DNA of 64,000 bases, from NCBI GenBank assembly GCA_015680685.1, contig MNCI01036172.1, forward strand, positions 33,237 through 97,236. The letters are read 5' to 3'. This DNA is from Gnetum montanum. Lineage: Eukaryota > Streptophyta > Gnetopsida > Gnetales > Gnetaceae. Under the pieces are notes generated by a model, which saw nothing but the letters and a program-made list of their open reading frames with translations, had not been told where the DNA came from and did no database searches. Each line of letters starts with the position of its first letter. The first letter of the stretch is position 1. The position numbers and the translations under genes are program-made. This document shows, piece after piece, positions 35,801 to 48,839 of this stretch.

Positions 35801-38800
35801 AGTTGTAAAATAAACAAAAAAATCAGATGTCTGATTTCAAGGATCCTCAAAACCCAAAAACAAAGATTTGATCATAAGGAAGAACACGTTTTTCCTAGAA
35901 TATAAAGTTGAAAGCTAGTACCTTTTCCAAAAGATTATAGTTTCTGCATAGTTTTGCAACAACTGGTGCACATAAACCAATTAGGAACTTCTCATTTTGT
36001 CCACCTGAAACAATTTCCTTTTCAACCTTTTCAGCGAGAGAATCCAGCTTCGCGTCTTCAGATGCAGTCACACCCAATTCAGCATTGATATTAACTTCCT
36101 GGTAGACCCAAAAAACCAACGAAAAAAGCCCATTTGACGAATAAATTTCCAATTATGTTTACAGCTATCAACTTAAGACAAATCCATCACATGTTTCTGT
36201 AAACGTCAACTAAATAAAAAACCATGTTCAGGAGTTCGACCTCTGCATGTACTCACCTGAGACGCTTCTCCTGAATTTTCTGATGTGTCAATCTCATTGA
36301 GTTTAGCTGCATTAGCTTCAGCTGCTGCTCGCTCTTTAGCCGCCCTCTGCTTCCTAACTTTACGTACACATGACTCAACGTAAACCAAGTGCTTCAAAGC
36401 AACATGACCGATAACAAATAAGTATCTACCCAGCTTCAAAACTTGCACGGACATCCCACTTTCAAGGGATACATTTTCCCCTTCGGCAACCTCAACACCA
36501 TCCCGTGCTTGGATCTGGCCAAAGACTATACTATGCAGCTTCTTGATCAAATTGCCGGCAAATATTTCTGGAGTTGGATGAAGTGCATAAATAGCATTAA
36601 TGGCCTGCTCCGCAGCAGAATACCAACTTTGTTCCGGAACCGTTGACCCAATAATCAAACTTTCCAAAACGTTAAAAATCCTGCCCGTGTTCATTACAAG
36701 GTTTTTCCGATCCTCCTCGGTGATCCTTTGAAGAGCAACGCATGCTGTCCTTGCAAGTAAAGGTTCCTCCTTTGCCCGCCGCCCAAAACCAATATCAACA
36801 ATATTCAACAGGCGAGGTCCAAGTACCTTCGGATTAGAATTTGCAGCCATGCAAAGGACAGACAATGCTCCACGGCTTTGCTCAACTGTTACCCCATTCA
36901 CGTTAAATGTAAAGAAGTCCCACAAAGCAGATATCTGTTATAGCATAAAATTGCATTCGGTAATGTTAAAAATCATTTAACACCATGGGAAAATGTAAAA
37001 ATTCAAATGCATTATAGGATGCATGGGTTGTTTACTGTTGCCGATGAAATGTCGCCTTTAGTAACCAAGGCACTAATTATAGATTCCAACGCAGCAAGGT
37101 CTCCAATGCTAGCGTCTAATGTGATGCTTATCAAGTTTGCAGCAGTATCCATAGAGCTCTTCCTTATGTATATGGTAACAAAAGCATTTTCGACAGCCTC
37201 AGATATTGCCTTCTCTTGAGAAAACACCTGCCGACCCAAAAAGATAAAAAACATGAGACAACAAACCCACACAACACGAGCAAACTCCATGCTGAAAGTC
37301 AAGCAACCTGAAATTCACTACGCAAGATGAAACTTCCAAAAGTCATTGCAACATATTCATAACATTGCTAGAATACCGAAAAACTTGCCAGGGGGAACAT
37401 TTTTCGGAGGGAAGAATCTGCTCCCTCTATTTGAAACTGCCTGCATCGCATTAGAAACTGAATCGCATGTTCAACATCAGTGGCAATAGGTGATGCAAGC
37501 AATTGAACAAGAATGGGCATTGTTGCTGACATGCATTTTGCAAAGCTCAAACCAACTTGAAGGGATGCAACTAAAGCCCGTGTCTGTTCTAGGCCTCCCA
37601 TATCAGGCGTGTTTTCATCTCTATGTTTCTCATACTCTACTTGAGATGGCCCGCTATCTTCAAAAGGCTTTTGAGAAATATCATTGTCTACAATGCAGCT
37701 AATGTCTTCTCCAGCGAAGTCCTGATCTTTCTCATTGTCATCTGATGCAACTTCAATCTTTTGTGTCTTGATTGTTACACCAACGCCTTCTTGATCATTC
37801 GACGTACTTTGAGGCTGCATTTCAGCAAGTTTCCTTTTGTAGGTCTCCAACGTTGCCTCAAATGCAGCTGTACGGAGCTGCGGTCCAAATGGATTATATT
37901 GCAACAATGTAGTCAGCAAGTTCAATGCACTTTTTCTCACCATTGCACTTTTGTCTTCAAGGCGCCCTGCAGCAATTTTAGATACAGTATTCCATAGTCC
38001 CATGGAGATTGCATGTTCTTCGCAAAGCTCAGACCATGTCTGGAGTACTCGGCTTCGTGTGTAGGCAGAAACATCGCGACAACGTTCAATAAGAACGTCA
38101 AGCATTGCCTGCTTGCTTCTGAGTCTATGAATACCATTGGAAGAGTTGTTGTCAATATCTCTAAATGCCTTCGCAATCAATTTACCTAAAACACCTACAA
38201 GCGCGCTTCTAATCTTGTAGGATTCCCCACCAAAATGAGGGATCAACATACCCACATTTGTAGCTACGAGTTTTGGCATGCGATCTGCAAGCTCTACAAG
38301 AAAGCGACCCACATTTTCGGCACCGCTAGTATCCCTGGCATATTCTTTAGGATTCATCTTCCCGATTTCTCTTATCAAGGCAGTTGCAAGCCTCCCATCC
38401 CCCTGCTGCTTCTCCGCATAAGCTACTATCTCCGCAATATGCTGGGGAAGATGTTCACATTTGTGAATGAGATCTAGAATAGAAGCATGTGTTTGTGCGG
38501 TGTATTCATACTTTGTGGTAACAGCAGCAACAATTGAACAAAGTGCATTCTTTGATTCCTTGTCCCTGAGCAGAGCTGGATTTTCAAGCATAGAAAATGC
38601 ACTCCTGTAGAAATTAACAATTATGAGGTTTTAATACATAAATGCAAATAGCAAATTGGGGTTGCATCCGGATGTCAGAGATACTTAGAAGTGCTTTCGC
38701 ATAAACAAATAGCAATCCTCTGTAAAAGACACTTCGAAATTAACGTCAACTGTACTTTACTTTGCAATGAACGCCAAGAAGCTCTCTTCTGGATTAGATT

Positions 38801-41800
38801 GGCCATAGAGTTGCTTCAGGTCAATGAGAACAGCCGTTGCAAGAATTTGAAGTACTTTCACGCGGACATCTTCCCATTTCTTTGGCTGACCCATATGTTT
38901 TTTCTTAGCATTTTTAGCCTGCAAACACAGTGCATAAATGATGTCATTAGCACACCTTCGGGATGCATGGTTATAGAATACATACATTGAATTCATCCAA
39001 CGGATCGTTCGGACTTCTAGGAAGAAATATAATTCAATTTTCAGTTTGATAATCGAACTCTACCAATCAAGAGATTGGCAGTCAAATAAAACCCGAAGTG
39101 TTATGTTTGCGTAGTAATCATGCGATTTAAACAGCTTTTTCAAAGTGTTATCACGCCAAAGAAAATGAATAGCAATTTAAAACGTACTACCAAAGCAAAG
39201 ATAGAGCTATAAAACATATGTTCAGTTGAATATTTACTTTTTCAAAGTCAGTAAAAACGATAGATAGATAAGCAGATATCACTGGCCATGTAAGAAAGGG
39301 ACTCTTGACATAGAAACCAAGGTTATAGATTTAATTCCAGTAGCATTGAGCAGATCCTCTATCACCCTATTTTTATCAAGGAGGCATAGCTGACCTGGTT
39401 AAAGCAGGTGGATTGTGATTGTGCAACCTAAATTATCATCATGTCGATAAAATTGATAACAAAGCAAACACATTCTATTGTAGGATCAAGTCAATGAATG
39501 GACAGATGAAATTTGAAAACAAATTAAAAAGGAAAAAATATATAAACCATTATAAAAACAGAGAAATGAAAAATAAGTAATAACAGCAAAACCAAGTGAG
39601 GAAGACAACAAAAAATTATTTCAACTGAAAAAAAAAATCAATTGAAAAGAATAACTGTCAAAATGATTGACGGGTATGCTTGGAAGACACATTGCAGCAG
39701 AGACATCATGGAGCACTCGAATCCATTTCTCCCCCTGGTAACCGAGGTTTCTCAAGACTGACAAACATGTTGATTCTAGCAATGACAAGCTCGGGGCAAC
39801 GTCAAATAAGGTCCAAAAAGAAGTTCAGATAGCATATAAATCATAAGCCCTTCAGCTTAAGGAACTGCTTTTGATTCAACTCTTATGCGAACAGGGTAAA
39901 AGGCTACTTACTAAACACAGGGAACTAGGACCGTGCATCGCATGGATATAACAGAAACACATACTTCAGTATTAGAACAATTTCAAAGTATATATAACAG
40001 TTTTTACCTTCAAAAGAATCAAACGCGATGACAAATTAAGAACACAGAGAATATAACATAAGAATCTATTAAATAGAAACCAGGCAGTATTAACTCGAGA
40101 TAACATACTCAAATGATACCAAACACAGCTGATAGAATGGCCAGCAAGGATATGTATAGAACACTACTATTAATTCCTGAAAAGCGGAATGCACAAGACA
40201 CAATATTTTTACAGATTAATTACTTGACATTTTCAAAGACTTTTTAAGATAAAGGTGGTGAATACATACCCTTCCTGCTAAATACTTCAAATTGCGTAAC
40301 ACTTGAAATTTTTGTTTTAAGGATGTGGCTCTCTGTATTATGGTTTTTGGTAGAAGCAGTTGATTGTGAATGTTATTATGTTTTTAAATAGAAAATATTC
40401 AAAAATCCTTGACACAGGAGGCTCTTTGTAGAAGAAGATAGAGTACTGCCAGAATCATTCTAAAAGGAAGACTAAGGATCAACACGTGTTCCTCTGCTGC
40501 AGCTTTGAAATACATGGTTGATCATCTTCATTGAAATTTGAAAAGGGAGGCCAATGAATCATAAAAACATTTGGCTCAAAGTATCCAGCGATGTAACTTA
40601 TGGGAAGATGCAGTTCTAAGTAGATATGATTGCCAGAATAAACTAGCCGTATGCAGTTGTCCTGAGTCATGTATTTTTCCAAATTTAAAAACAGAAAGGA
40701 GCCAGCGATCAACGTGGAGTCAAGTGAAATTACTTGGGAACATGACTATTTCCCAAGTGAAATTATTTGAGAACAGGGCTACTTTGCATGTAATAAAATC
40801 AGGCAGCTTTTTCCATATTCATCGTTAGCCATCAAAATTTTGGTATTGCCAATTTGGTATTTCTATTTAGCCTGCATAACAATAGTGCCCTCAGGTTATT
40901 TCATTGTAGACACTGCTAGATTAATTAGTAACTTCTGATTTTTCATTCATTTTCTATATTATGTTTTATCTCCTCTCCCTTCAATTGAAGATATGGTGTG
41001 ATAATAAAAATATTAATAATTCAATACTATCTTGGTTAAATAACTTCATTGAACCCACACAGCCACATCTCTGTATCACTTGCCAGCTGAAGAACTAATT
41101 TCAAGACTATAGTTACTTCTTTGTAACATGCATATCCTCCACCTTGTGCTACCTAGGTTCACCTGTATACTATTACCAGGTGGTTCGTCTCAGTTGGATC
41201 TTGAACCTATTGATTATAGACTGCACATTCTAACCAGTAAATCAGTGCCACCAGACAACAGAAATCCTCATCCAATTTAGTTTCAGGTGGGACAGTCGAA
41301 TCCTTATTTTGGATCCAATTCCGACCTAATGCATAAAATTCATATCGATATCTGAGGTAACCAATTCCTGCCAATCTTTGCCAATCCTTGCTGAGTTTTG
41401 ACAATTTTGTTGATCTTTATGTTTTAAATCAAGGTTTTGTACCGTGATCCACACATGAATGCTATTACTTTAATACTTGCTTCCAAAAAAATGAAAATAA
41501 AAAATGACTGTTAGAATAAACATGATGCATCAAATGTTAACTATAACACTCAACAAATCGTTTATGATGTAGTTCAAGATCTGAAAATCTTAATGGATAA
41601 TGAAAAACTAAACACAAAAGTTATGATATGAGAACATGATCAACAAGGGCAGCAGAAAGACAGGTCAATGCATGTATATACCGTTTCTGAAGCTCAAAAT
41701 GTCGGGGAAGAAGGATGGTAAGCCTTTCAAAGAAGAATTTCAAAAAATTTTATGTTAAAACGTAACTTCAATACTACTGATAACATGCTCATGGATACCC

Positions 41801-43173
41801 CTCAAGCATGTTCTAGTATAACAAGCATAAATAATGGTGAAGTGAGCAACTCTTTATGAAAAATAGAATCTAGGACTTCTATTTTGTAAAAGTTTTCTGG
41901 AACATTTTGCATTAGAGCTTGAATGAGCCTTGCAGCATGTGAAGATTTTACTATAAGAAACATTAGGATTCAAAACTAGGAACCCTTCCAGACCCCACCT
42001 TGAATGGCACTGCTAAAATTAATAACTTGTAAATTTCGATAGAAACTTAAACAAGTGAATACAGTGCTGAAGGACAACGATAAGTTCGAAAGAGGATGCC
42101 ATTGTAAGTAACCTCATTTTGCAATCTAGAATTGGAGATAAACTGTTTGTGTATCAATAACGGTTATATGATTTGCGGAATTTATATGTCCAGTGAAATG
42201 AGGGAAGAACATTGAAAACGATAAGACTCTGCCTAGTTCCTTCTTCTCTAAACCCGAATTCAAAATAGAGAGAAATCTAAAATCGCAAGACAACAAAACC
42301 GCCGCTTACCTTGGGATTACTAGGGCGACTATTTGGCTCAGGCTGCGCGTCTTCCAGCAGAAACATGCTTTGAAGAAAATAAAAGTAAGCCTTCAAGCCG
42401 TTACGATGCAAATTGATACTTTCTTGCAATTCGGCCGGCTCTGCGTCTTCGAACTGTTGAACAAGCTTGGAGATGCCGCCGAGAAGAAGCGTCATGTTAG
42501 ACTTCAGGGTTTCAATTATCCTCCCTCTCAAACCATGATCGATGTGTGCGTAGTATTTCAGGAACGTGTAGAGTTCGTCCAGAACACTTTGCTCTAGCAC
42601 GTCCAAAATCTCCTTGTTGCAAAGATCGTCGAGCAGGTCTGAAATATTGTGATCAAACAAAAATAAAGTCTCAGATACTGTGCAGGTGAATGGCGCAAAC
42701 TAACAAAATAATAATAATAATAATGTGGTTCCTGCAAGTACAGTGAAAGCATCAATTCGAAGAGGCAAAAGAACAATGCCGAAGAATTTGAATGAACAAC
42801 GCGCGGCAGCTTATTGAAACGAAATATTGCAAGTGACCATAATTTTTCGAAAAAAAAAATCACAAAAATGTAGTAACTCAAAGTATTATAGCCAAAAGTA
42901 AAGTTTCCATTAACATGTTGATTGCCTGAAGAGGAACATAAAATGGCGCAGTACTTTCTTTAAATCTCGAAAATGAAAACGCAGAAATGCTTTTTAAAAA
43001 AAATGTTTTTGAAGTCGGTTGCAAGCCTTACTATTGGCAACTGCATCGGCTTCGGATTGCGATACCGATTTGGCTCGGAGGAGGTCGCAGGCGTAGTAGC
43101 GATCTTCGCTAGGGTTTTCCGGCTGAAGATCTATAAGTTTCTGCGGAATGATGAAAGCTGGTGCTGAAGCCAT
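32805..43173 (-). CDS. CAP-D2: Condensin complex subunit 1 (CAP-D2), multi-exon
   Basis: This is the HEAT-repeat subunit of condensin I, a nuclear complex that compacts mitotic chromosomes. Exons on the minus strand, with splice phases consistent throughout, are: 43173-43032, 42638-42310, 38918-38761, 38604-37389, 37227-37036, 36934-36257, 36098-35922, 35783-35731, 35635-35413, 35331-35232, 35142-35027, 34855-34798, 34053-33902, an acidic exon partly at 33496-33360, 33275-33043 and 32843-32805. The first 13 give 1198 codons. Cnd1 N-terminal sequence lies in exons 2-4. The C-terminal Cnd1 HEAT region includes VRSNCVIALGDLAVRFPNLL (exon 9) and VKGHISEM (exon 10). A basic tail ends SLRKRG. Intron 2 is about 3.4 kb. 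Introns 4 and 10 use GC donors. One exon after 33902 is probably lost in an assembly defect. Length fits plant CAP-D2 (about 1400 residues). Confidence 0.94.
33348..33828. other. Misoriented contig with 149-bp inverted duplication
   Basis: Bases 33348-33496 and 33680-33828 are perfect reverse complements. Each is followed by one N (33497 and 33829). The piece 33498-33828 carries a CAP-D2 exon on the plus strand (33636-33816, acceptor TTCCAG before TCAAGTGATG), although the gene is on the minus strand. If this piece were reversed, its 149 bases would overlap the left neighbour and the exon would read in frame into the next one. This is an assembly error rather than a biological inversion. Confidence 0.88.
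38919..42309 (-). other. CAP-D2 intron 2 (3.4 kb)
   Basis: The donor is AAG-GTAAGC at 42309 and the acceptor TTTGCAG ends at 38919. It contains no recognisable coding sequence or element; open frames inside are short and unfamiliar. Its length contrasts with the other introns of the gene, 81-744 bases. Confidence 0.85.
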
Positions 43174-43900
43174 TGCTCAAACGCTTGTTGCTTTCCTTCG
43201 ATTTACTGTGCTTCCAGTTCCCTGTATCAGAGCAATGCGTCTAAATTTTCGGTAGATTGCTTCGATTTACTGAACTTTCAGTTGCCTTTTATCGCCGAGA
43301 TGCATCTGTTTTCGCGATTTCGTTAAGTACCGACTCTGCAGATTTCGGAGGTTCTGATCAGCATAGACATCGCGGAAGAGGCCCTGCTTTTTGCTCAAGT
43401 CTCTTTTCGGACTTGAAAACGTTTATTCTGTTCGAATTCGGAAAAACCAGTGCTGTCCGATTTTGAGTGCTTCCCTGGGCGGGAACACAAAAACCCACGT
43501 GAAGAAAGCACCTTGCTTTGTTAAGGATTTTATAAGAAATACGTCTGTTGTCCATCGTTCAGATTTTCATGGCAAAATTCATCATTTCACAGTCTGTGAT
43601 TAATGTATGGTGGGTTCTTCGTTCACAGTTTTACAGCCAAACTAACTATGAATTAATTTTTAGACAAATTTCTTATGTAGTATGTAAAGGCAACGAAGAA
43701 TGTGGTTGTGTTTGCATTTCAAAAAAAATCCCTGTAACGATATTGTAGAGCGGTAAGGATTAAGGAAGATCTGATCGGGGAATTTGGTGGAAGAAAGGTA
43801 TTCCCGTTACAACTTGACACGTGTTCGGCGGGATTCCATAAAAAAGTCACCACAAGACGAACGTTGTGCATGCAAATTCAAATCCTGGAACGCATAAGAT
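43174..43900 (-). promoter_or_regulatory. CAP-D2 upstream region with E2F-like site
   Basis: This is the presumed 5' leader and promoter. The decamer GTTCCCGCCC (minus strand, 43477-43486), about 300 bases before the ATG, is close to the plant E2F consensus TTTCCCGCC. A second GC-core word, TTTTCGCG, lies at about 43309 on the plus strand. E2F control would suit a cell-division gene, but the motif is short. No clear TATA box was found. Confidence 0.3.
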
Positions 43901-45295
43901 CCACAATAAAAGGATAAGCATTATCTCAAGCGCTGCCTGCGTCCGGTCATAATCCAAAAACTGAAACAACATTAGAAGCCCAATTAAAGATACAATAATC
44001 TAAATATGAAATATGAAGAAATGCTTCAGACCTAATCACAATAATCAAAATTCCATGTCTCAAGTCAAAACATTGACCATGTTTTCTTTGTGGGGTAAAT
44101 TGATGATTAGTAATATGTTGGTACTAAGCTTTGTACACCTTAAGATTTATAGAAGTTTAGAAGGTCAAGTCTGACTAGGACATACCCTAAGGCTAGTAAC
44201 ATAGCAAGTGCAAAGAAGATATTGTTATTAGGCTTTGAACCTAGTACTTGTGAATACAAAGTTGTGTGAGCTAACCAATTGGTCAACAACCTATGCTTGT
44301 AATCAAAAATTATCTTTAAACAAGCTTAGATCAATGCTTTTATTACATTAGTGCCGCATTTTGGGCTCAAAAGTTATTCCAATTATAGTTGATGTATGTT
44401 TTCTCTCATCTTCCTATAGGAAGATTCCTTTTTAGCAAGGAGGATGTAATGTCCCTAAAGTGTTTATATTTTATTTTTACCCCTTGCATGTATTGGTTTT
44501 GTGATTTGAATTTGCTTAGGATGCTTTTCCTAGTTTAACTGAGAGTCTTACATTTTTGGTTTATCTTTAACATGTTTTTTATTTATAATTGCATGATGAT
44601 TTGACACTATTATCTTAATTGGCATAAGACTTTATCTATTATTTAATTTGATGTGAGACTTTGCTAATGTGATTTGTCTAATAAGTCTCACCTATTTTTT
44701 ATAATGTTTAGCATAAGATTTTATATTTTAATTATTATAAATTCCATTCTTTATATTTTTCATTTAATTTATTATATTTTTAATCATGCTACTAACATTG
44801 TATCTAGGTAAGGATAGGATGATTGGATGTGGACCTTGCTGGAGATAATGTTTATTCTTTTATTTTTGAATCTATGTGAGAGTACAATACTAGTAGAAAT
44901 CTTCTAAAACCCAACCATCAATATTCATGAATTGGTCTATATAGATGAGTCATTACTTCTTCTCTTAACTACCATTTCAAGTTGTGTTGCATCTCGTCTT
45001 TGAGTTGTGTATGCAATTGGTGTTTGTGGTCTTGCGTAGTCTTGTTTGACAATAGTGATTTTTTTAGTGATTTGGAGAAAGGTAGAGGATCTGTGTTGAT
45101 TTCTCATTCATCTCTTGATTTCTAATTGTTGAATACATGTTCTAATATCTTCTTAAGCCTTTTATCTACTAGTTGTGCCATAAATGTCAAATTTAGATGC
45201 TTTCTGGGAATTTCAAGCTAATTTCCATCAACAATGAATGGGTCACACCTAACTTACACTAGACTAAAACTAACGACATAGAGTTATTGGGTAGC
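43901..45295. other. Intergenic, possible isolated LTR material
   Basis: A purine tract followed by TGTAATGTCCC at 44445 resembles the start of a Ty3-type LTR, and a TATA-like TCTATATAGA lies at about 44937. No matching end, partner or target duplication could be found. The rest is unassigned. Confidence 0.25.
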
Positions 45296-46202
45296 TAATG
45301 AGTCATGCTTTGTAAGGTCGCGATATCAAATATCTGATATCGAGGCTATGATGTTGGGTATTTGATATTGGGGCCACGATGTCAAGTATTCGATATCAGG
45401 GCACAACCTCCGATGTCGAGCATCCGGTACCTCCCCTTCCATGCTAGCCTATAAATATCACACTTGGATGCACGATTAGGAGATAGACTTTAGATAGCTT
45501 TTTCATAGATTTCAGAGTAGTTAGAATTTTGTTTTCTAGTGCATGCCCACAGTGTGATGTTAAATGATTGTATGGCATCCTTATTAGAGTGTGATGTACT
45601 TGGACATGTTACATGATCGACAATAAAGATTGAGATTACTTTTATCATTATAACATCCACTTAGATTTATTATTGCTTTCAATTGTTTAATTGTTTACTT
45701 TTTTCCTTAGTTAATGTTTCCATTTATTGCTCTTTATTAGTCCTATCATTAAGTAGAATGAGTACGACTAATCGCAAGTACTTAAGTGTAATTACTTAGT
45801 AACCTAGCAGTGTATTGTTTGGTATGCCCAGTGATGTACACTTGGTAATCCCAACGATAGTTAAGCAAAGTTCAACGTGTGTGCAAATGGTTAGGAATGG
45901 ATACTTAGTGCACATAGGCTAGTTTACATTTTACTTTCCATTGTTAATTAGCTTAATTAATTTATCTCTTTATTATGATTAGGAGTAGCTTAGGGCTAGA
46001 CAACATCAATCATCATATGCCTCACTTTAAATGAAACCATACATGACAAAGTTACCACTAGTCCAAGTGAGAAGATAGCGAACTGCAATTAAGGCATAAC
46101 ATTCTAGATGCACAACTAGTCCCATCCACAAAATACAACCAGATCATGTGTGAACGCTTGTGATTCATATGGTTGGGCATATGGGTACCTCATCACTCAT
46201 CA
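45296..46202 (+). repeat. Athila-like 5' LTR (907 bp)
   Basis: The U3 has repeated GATATC-type motifs (45320-45430), then TATAAATA at about 45450. The LTR ends CACTCATCA just before TTGGCACT. The partner is 53726-54596. Confidence 0.9.
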
Positions 46203-46203
46203 T

Positions 46204-46221
46204 TGGCACTATTATTAGGGA
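46204..46221 (+). other. Decayed tRNA-Asp primer-binding site
   Basis: TGGCACTATTATTAGGGA differs from the perfect site at 18407-18424 at seven of 18 positions. All seven are C-to-T or G-to-A. Confidence 0.8.
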
Positions 46222-46327
46222 TAGTGCTAGTTATCTAGATTAGTTCTATTATACACGATTGTTGTAAACGCATCAACGATATATCTTTCCAAACATTCTA
46301 ATTCACACACATCATCAACCAAGAACA

Positions 46328-48838
46328 ATGTCTCTTTCACAAGGAAGCAATAATGCATTGTATGGCAAGACTATTCATTAGAGAACTAACGAGATATATG
46401 TTGAGGAAAATTGGAGTGACCAACCTCATGCAGGGGTTTCATATGTTCATGACCACCTTGACGGCGCTTAAAGACTACATTCACCTAAGGCAAACAACCC
46501 TAGAGGAGATGAAGTAAGTCCTAGACCATGGAAGGCCTCAAGGCCTACGACCTCCTCAAAACCTAGGAAAGATAAATCAAGGGACCATGGTGAACACCAT
46601 AGAAGCCATGATAATCCTCCTAGTTCCTCATCTTCATCTTCCTCTTCAATGTCTAGTTCTGATAAAAATGAATGTAGGTATAGAGACCAAGCTCATTGTT
46701 GGTATCAAAATAAAAATAAAAATAGGAATTGAAACCATGGGAAAAATCAAAAATGTCAAAATGAACATAGACAAAATTTTCACAATCAAACAAATAGAAA
46801 TAGAATTTTTCATCACAACATGTCTGATGATGATGAACCCTTGTTGGCCACTAAGAGCTTGATGTAGATCACAGAGGTAGTTAAGATACCCCATAGGCAT
46901 CGCAGGGTAAGTCACCTACCTAGGCTTGATATGAATAATATCCCTAAATTTGCAGAAGGTTATGATTTGGATCCACAACATCATCTACAAGCCTTCCATG
47001 ATGCCTGTGCCTTATACAACATTGAAAGTGGGTGGCAAAAGCTCAAGCTCTTCCCTATGATACTAATTGATAAAGCTGACATGTGGTATAGATCGTTGAA
47101 ACCAAATTCCATTTGACAGTGGTCCACCATGCTAGAACTCTTCAATGAGAAATACCAAACCTATGCAAGGGTGTCCAACTTGAGGAAAAAAATCTAATGA
47201 TGGAGACAAGAATAATACAATCCCTTAGATATGGCCTTAGATAGATATTATTCTTTACTGAATAGATGCCCAAGCCATGGTTTATCTAAGGAAGAGCAAC
47301 TTTTCCACATCATAGATGGGCTTTGTAATGAAACAAGGAAGACCCTTGGGATGTCTGCTCAAGGTCAATTATATGAGCTACAAACCCATCAGATTCAAGA
47401 GCTAATCGAGCATGTGGAAAACGAAGAAGGAGAGCTATGTACATGGGAGAATGTTGAGAAATGCCATTGGTACCCAACTCTTCAAAAGAAGAAGGTCCAC
47501 ATTTATGGTAAGGAGAAAGAGGTAGCTCTCGATAAGGTGATTCCACAACAAACTTTGTTCATACAGAAGTTTATCGACGAACCTGAAGCAAAGTTTGATA
47601 GGATGTTGGAGTGGATAAATGAGAAAGTTACAACTTTCATAGAAACTGTAGAGGAGAATGTAACACAAAACAAATTAAGTAATCACAATAAACGGAGGAA
47701 GAAGAATCAAGAAAAAGCTAGGAATACTTTTTGGAAAATAGGGAAAATGATTGAAGAATAAGAGGCTATAGGCTCAACCACGAATGAAGATGATGGATGT
47801 GACCTCTATATATATGACCATCCAAAGGGCTATTATCCAGTCATGTTACATCTACATGACTATTGGGTGTTTGCATTAAATCCCAAGTTCACATAGAAGC
47901 ACATGCCTAGGAACTTACCTTTTCCACAAGGTAATCATAGACAATCCTACAACCAATCATATTATTATAGGGGAACTTCTTACTAGCCCTAACACTATCC
48001 TTAACCATAGTGGCAAAACGCATAGTCGTGGGGAAGGCCATCACCAAACCAACCTTACCCTTATTATCAACCAAACCCATATGGATATTACATTCAACAA
48101 CTTGTTTCCCCAACTAGTTATACTTCCTCTAATTCAAATCACTACTATTAGTCTCGTAAGTATCCTCAACCCATGACATCTCCAAAAGGATCACCACCTT
48201 ACACCTCTTACCCTCCATCCTAGCCTCGATGTTCTCATACTTCACCCCATAACATGTCACTGCCAACAACACATGAAGGTTTAGCACCACAACATCAACA
48301 AAAGAATGCCACTTGTGTTATGAATGTGCATAGACATGATAATGCCAGTAGGTTCCCACCACAATCTTGGAAACATCCTTTCTTCAAAATAGCTCCCATG
48401 CGTAAGTGCAACACTCATGGACCTACTACATCATCCAAACTAGCACAATGCAAATCCAGTGCAATGCCTTCCCTTTGACAACCAGCGTCCTCCGATCCTC
48501 CACAAGGGCCAACATCCATCATTACTCCAACACCTACTAGAAACAATGAATTTAGCATTGTGAAGAGACAAATTACTCCATGCATGCCTAATCATGATTA
48601 AGGGTGCATTTGTCAGATAGATATCCATAATGTTGACACAACTCATACTCTAACCCACTGTACATTTAACAACCAAGTGTGTGAACAACAACTAGCCTAC
48701 GCAATTACCACTAAACCAAGAGACACCCAGTGGCTCAAAAATGAAAGGTTAGCACTGTTTTACACATGCATGGAGCCTACCTATTCACTTATTAGTTCTT
48801 GCCACGATCAAATGCTTTGTCGTGGGGGAGACACCCCA
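46328..48838 (+). pseudogene. gag: Athila-like gag plus linker, pol deleted in frame
   Basis: One frame from ATG 46328 runs 2.5 kb with about a dozen or more stops but no net frameshift. Order: a basic Ser/Asp-rich N-terminus, then the gag domain from LDMNNIPKFAEGYDLD (46928) through WYRSLKP and FNEKYQTY. Next come LNRCPSHGLSKEEQLFHIIDGL (47270s, covering the part hidden by Ns in the relative), a Lys-rich coiled segment to 47761 and a Tyr/Pro/Gln-rich linker. The linker runs directly into RDTQWL and related spacer sequence, so the protease core, RT, RNase H and integrase are missing. The frame closes at CHDQMLCRGGD just before the internal polypurine motif. Confidence 0.8.
48821..48835 (+). 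other. Conserved internal polypurine motif
   Basis: CGTGGGGGAGACACC is the third instance of the motif found at 21812 and 28275, again followed by a T-rich tract. Confidence 0.5.
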
Positions 48839-48839
48839 G

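Noticed and set aside
36443-38477. Several plus-strand frames of 60-80 codons inside CAP-D2
   Set aside because: They are antisense shadows of conserved exons.
44445-45190. A further LTR starting TGTAATGTCCC after a purine tract
   Set aside because: No end, partner LTR or target duplication could be found, so I left it as a note in the intergenic entry.
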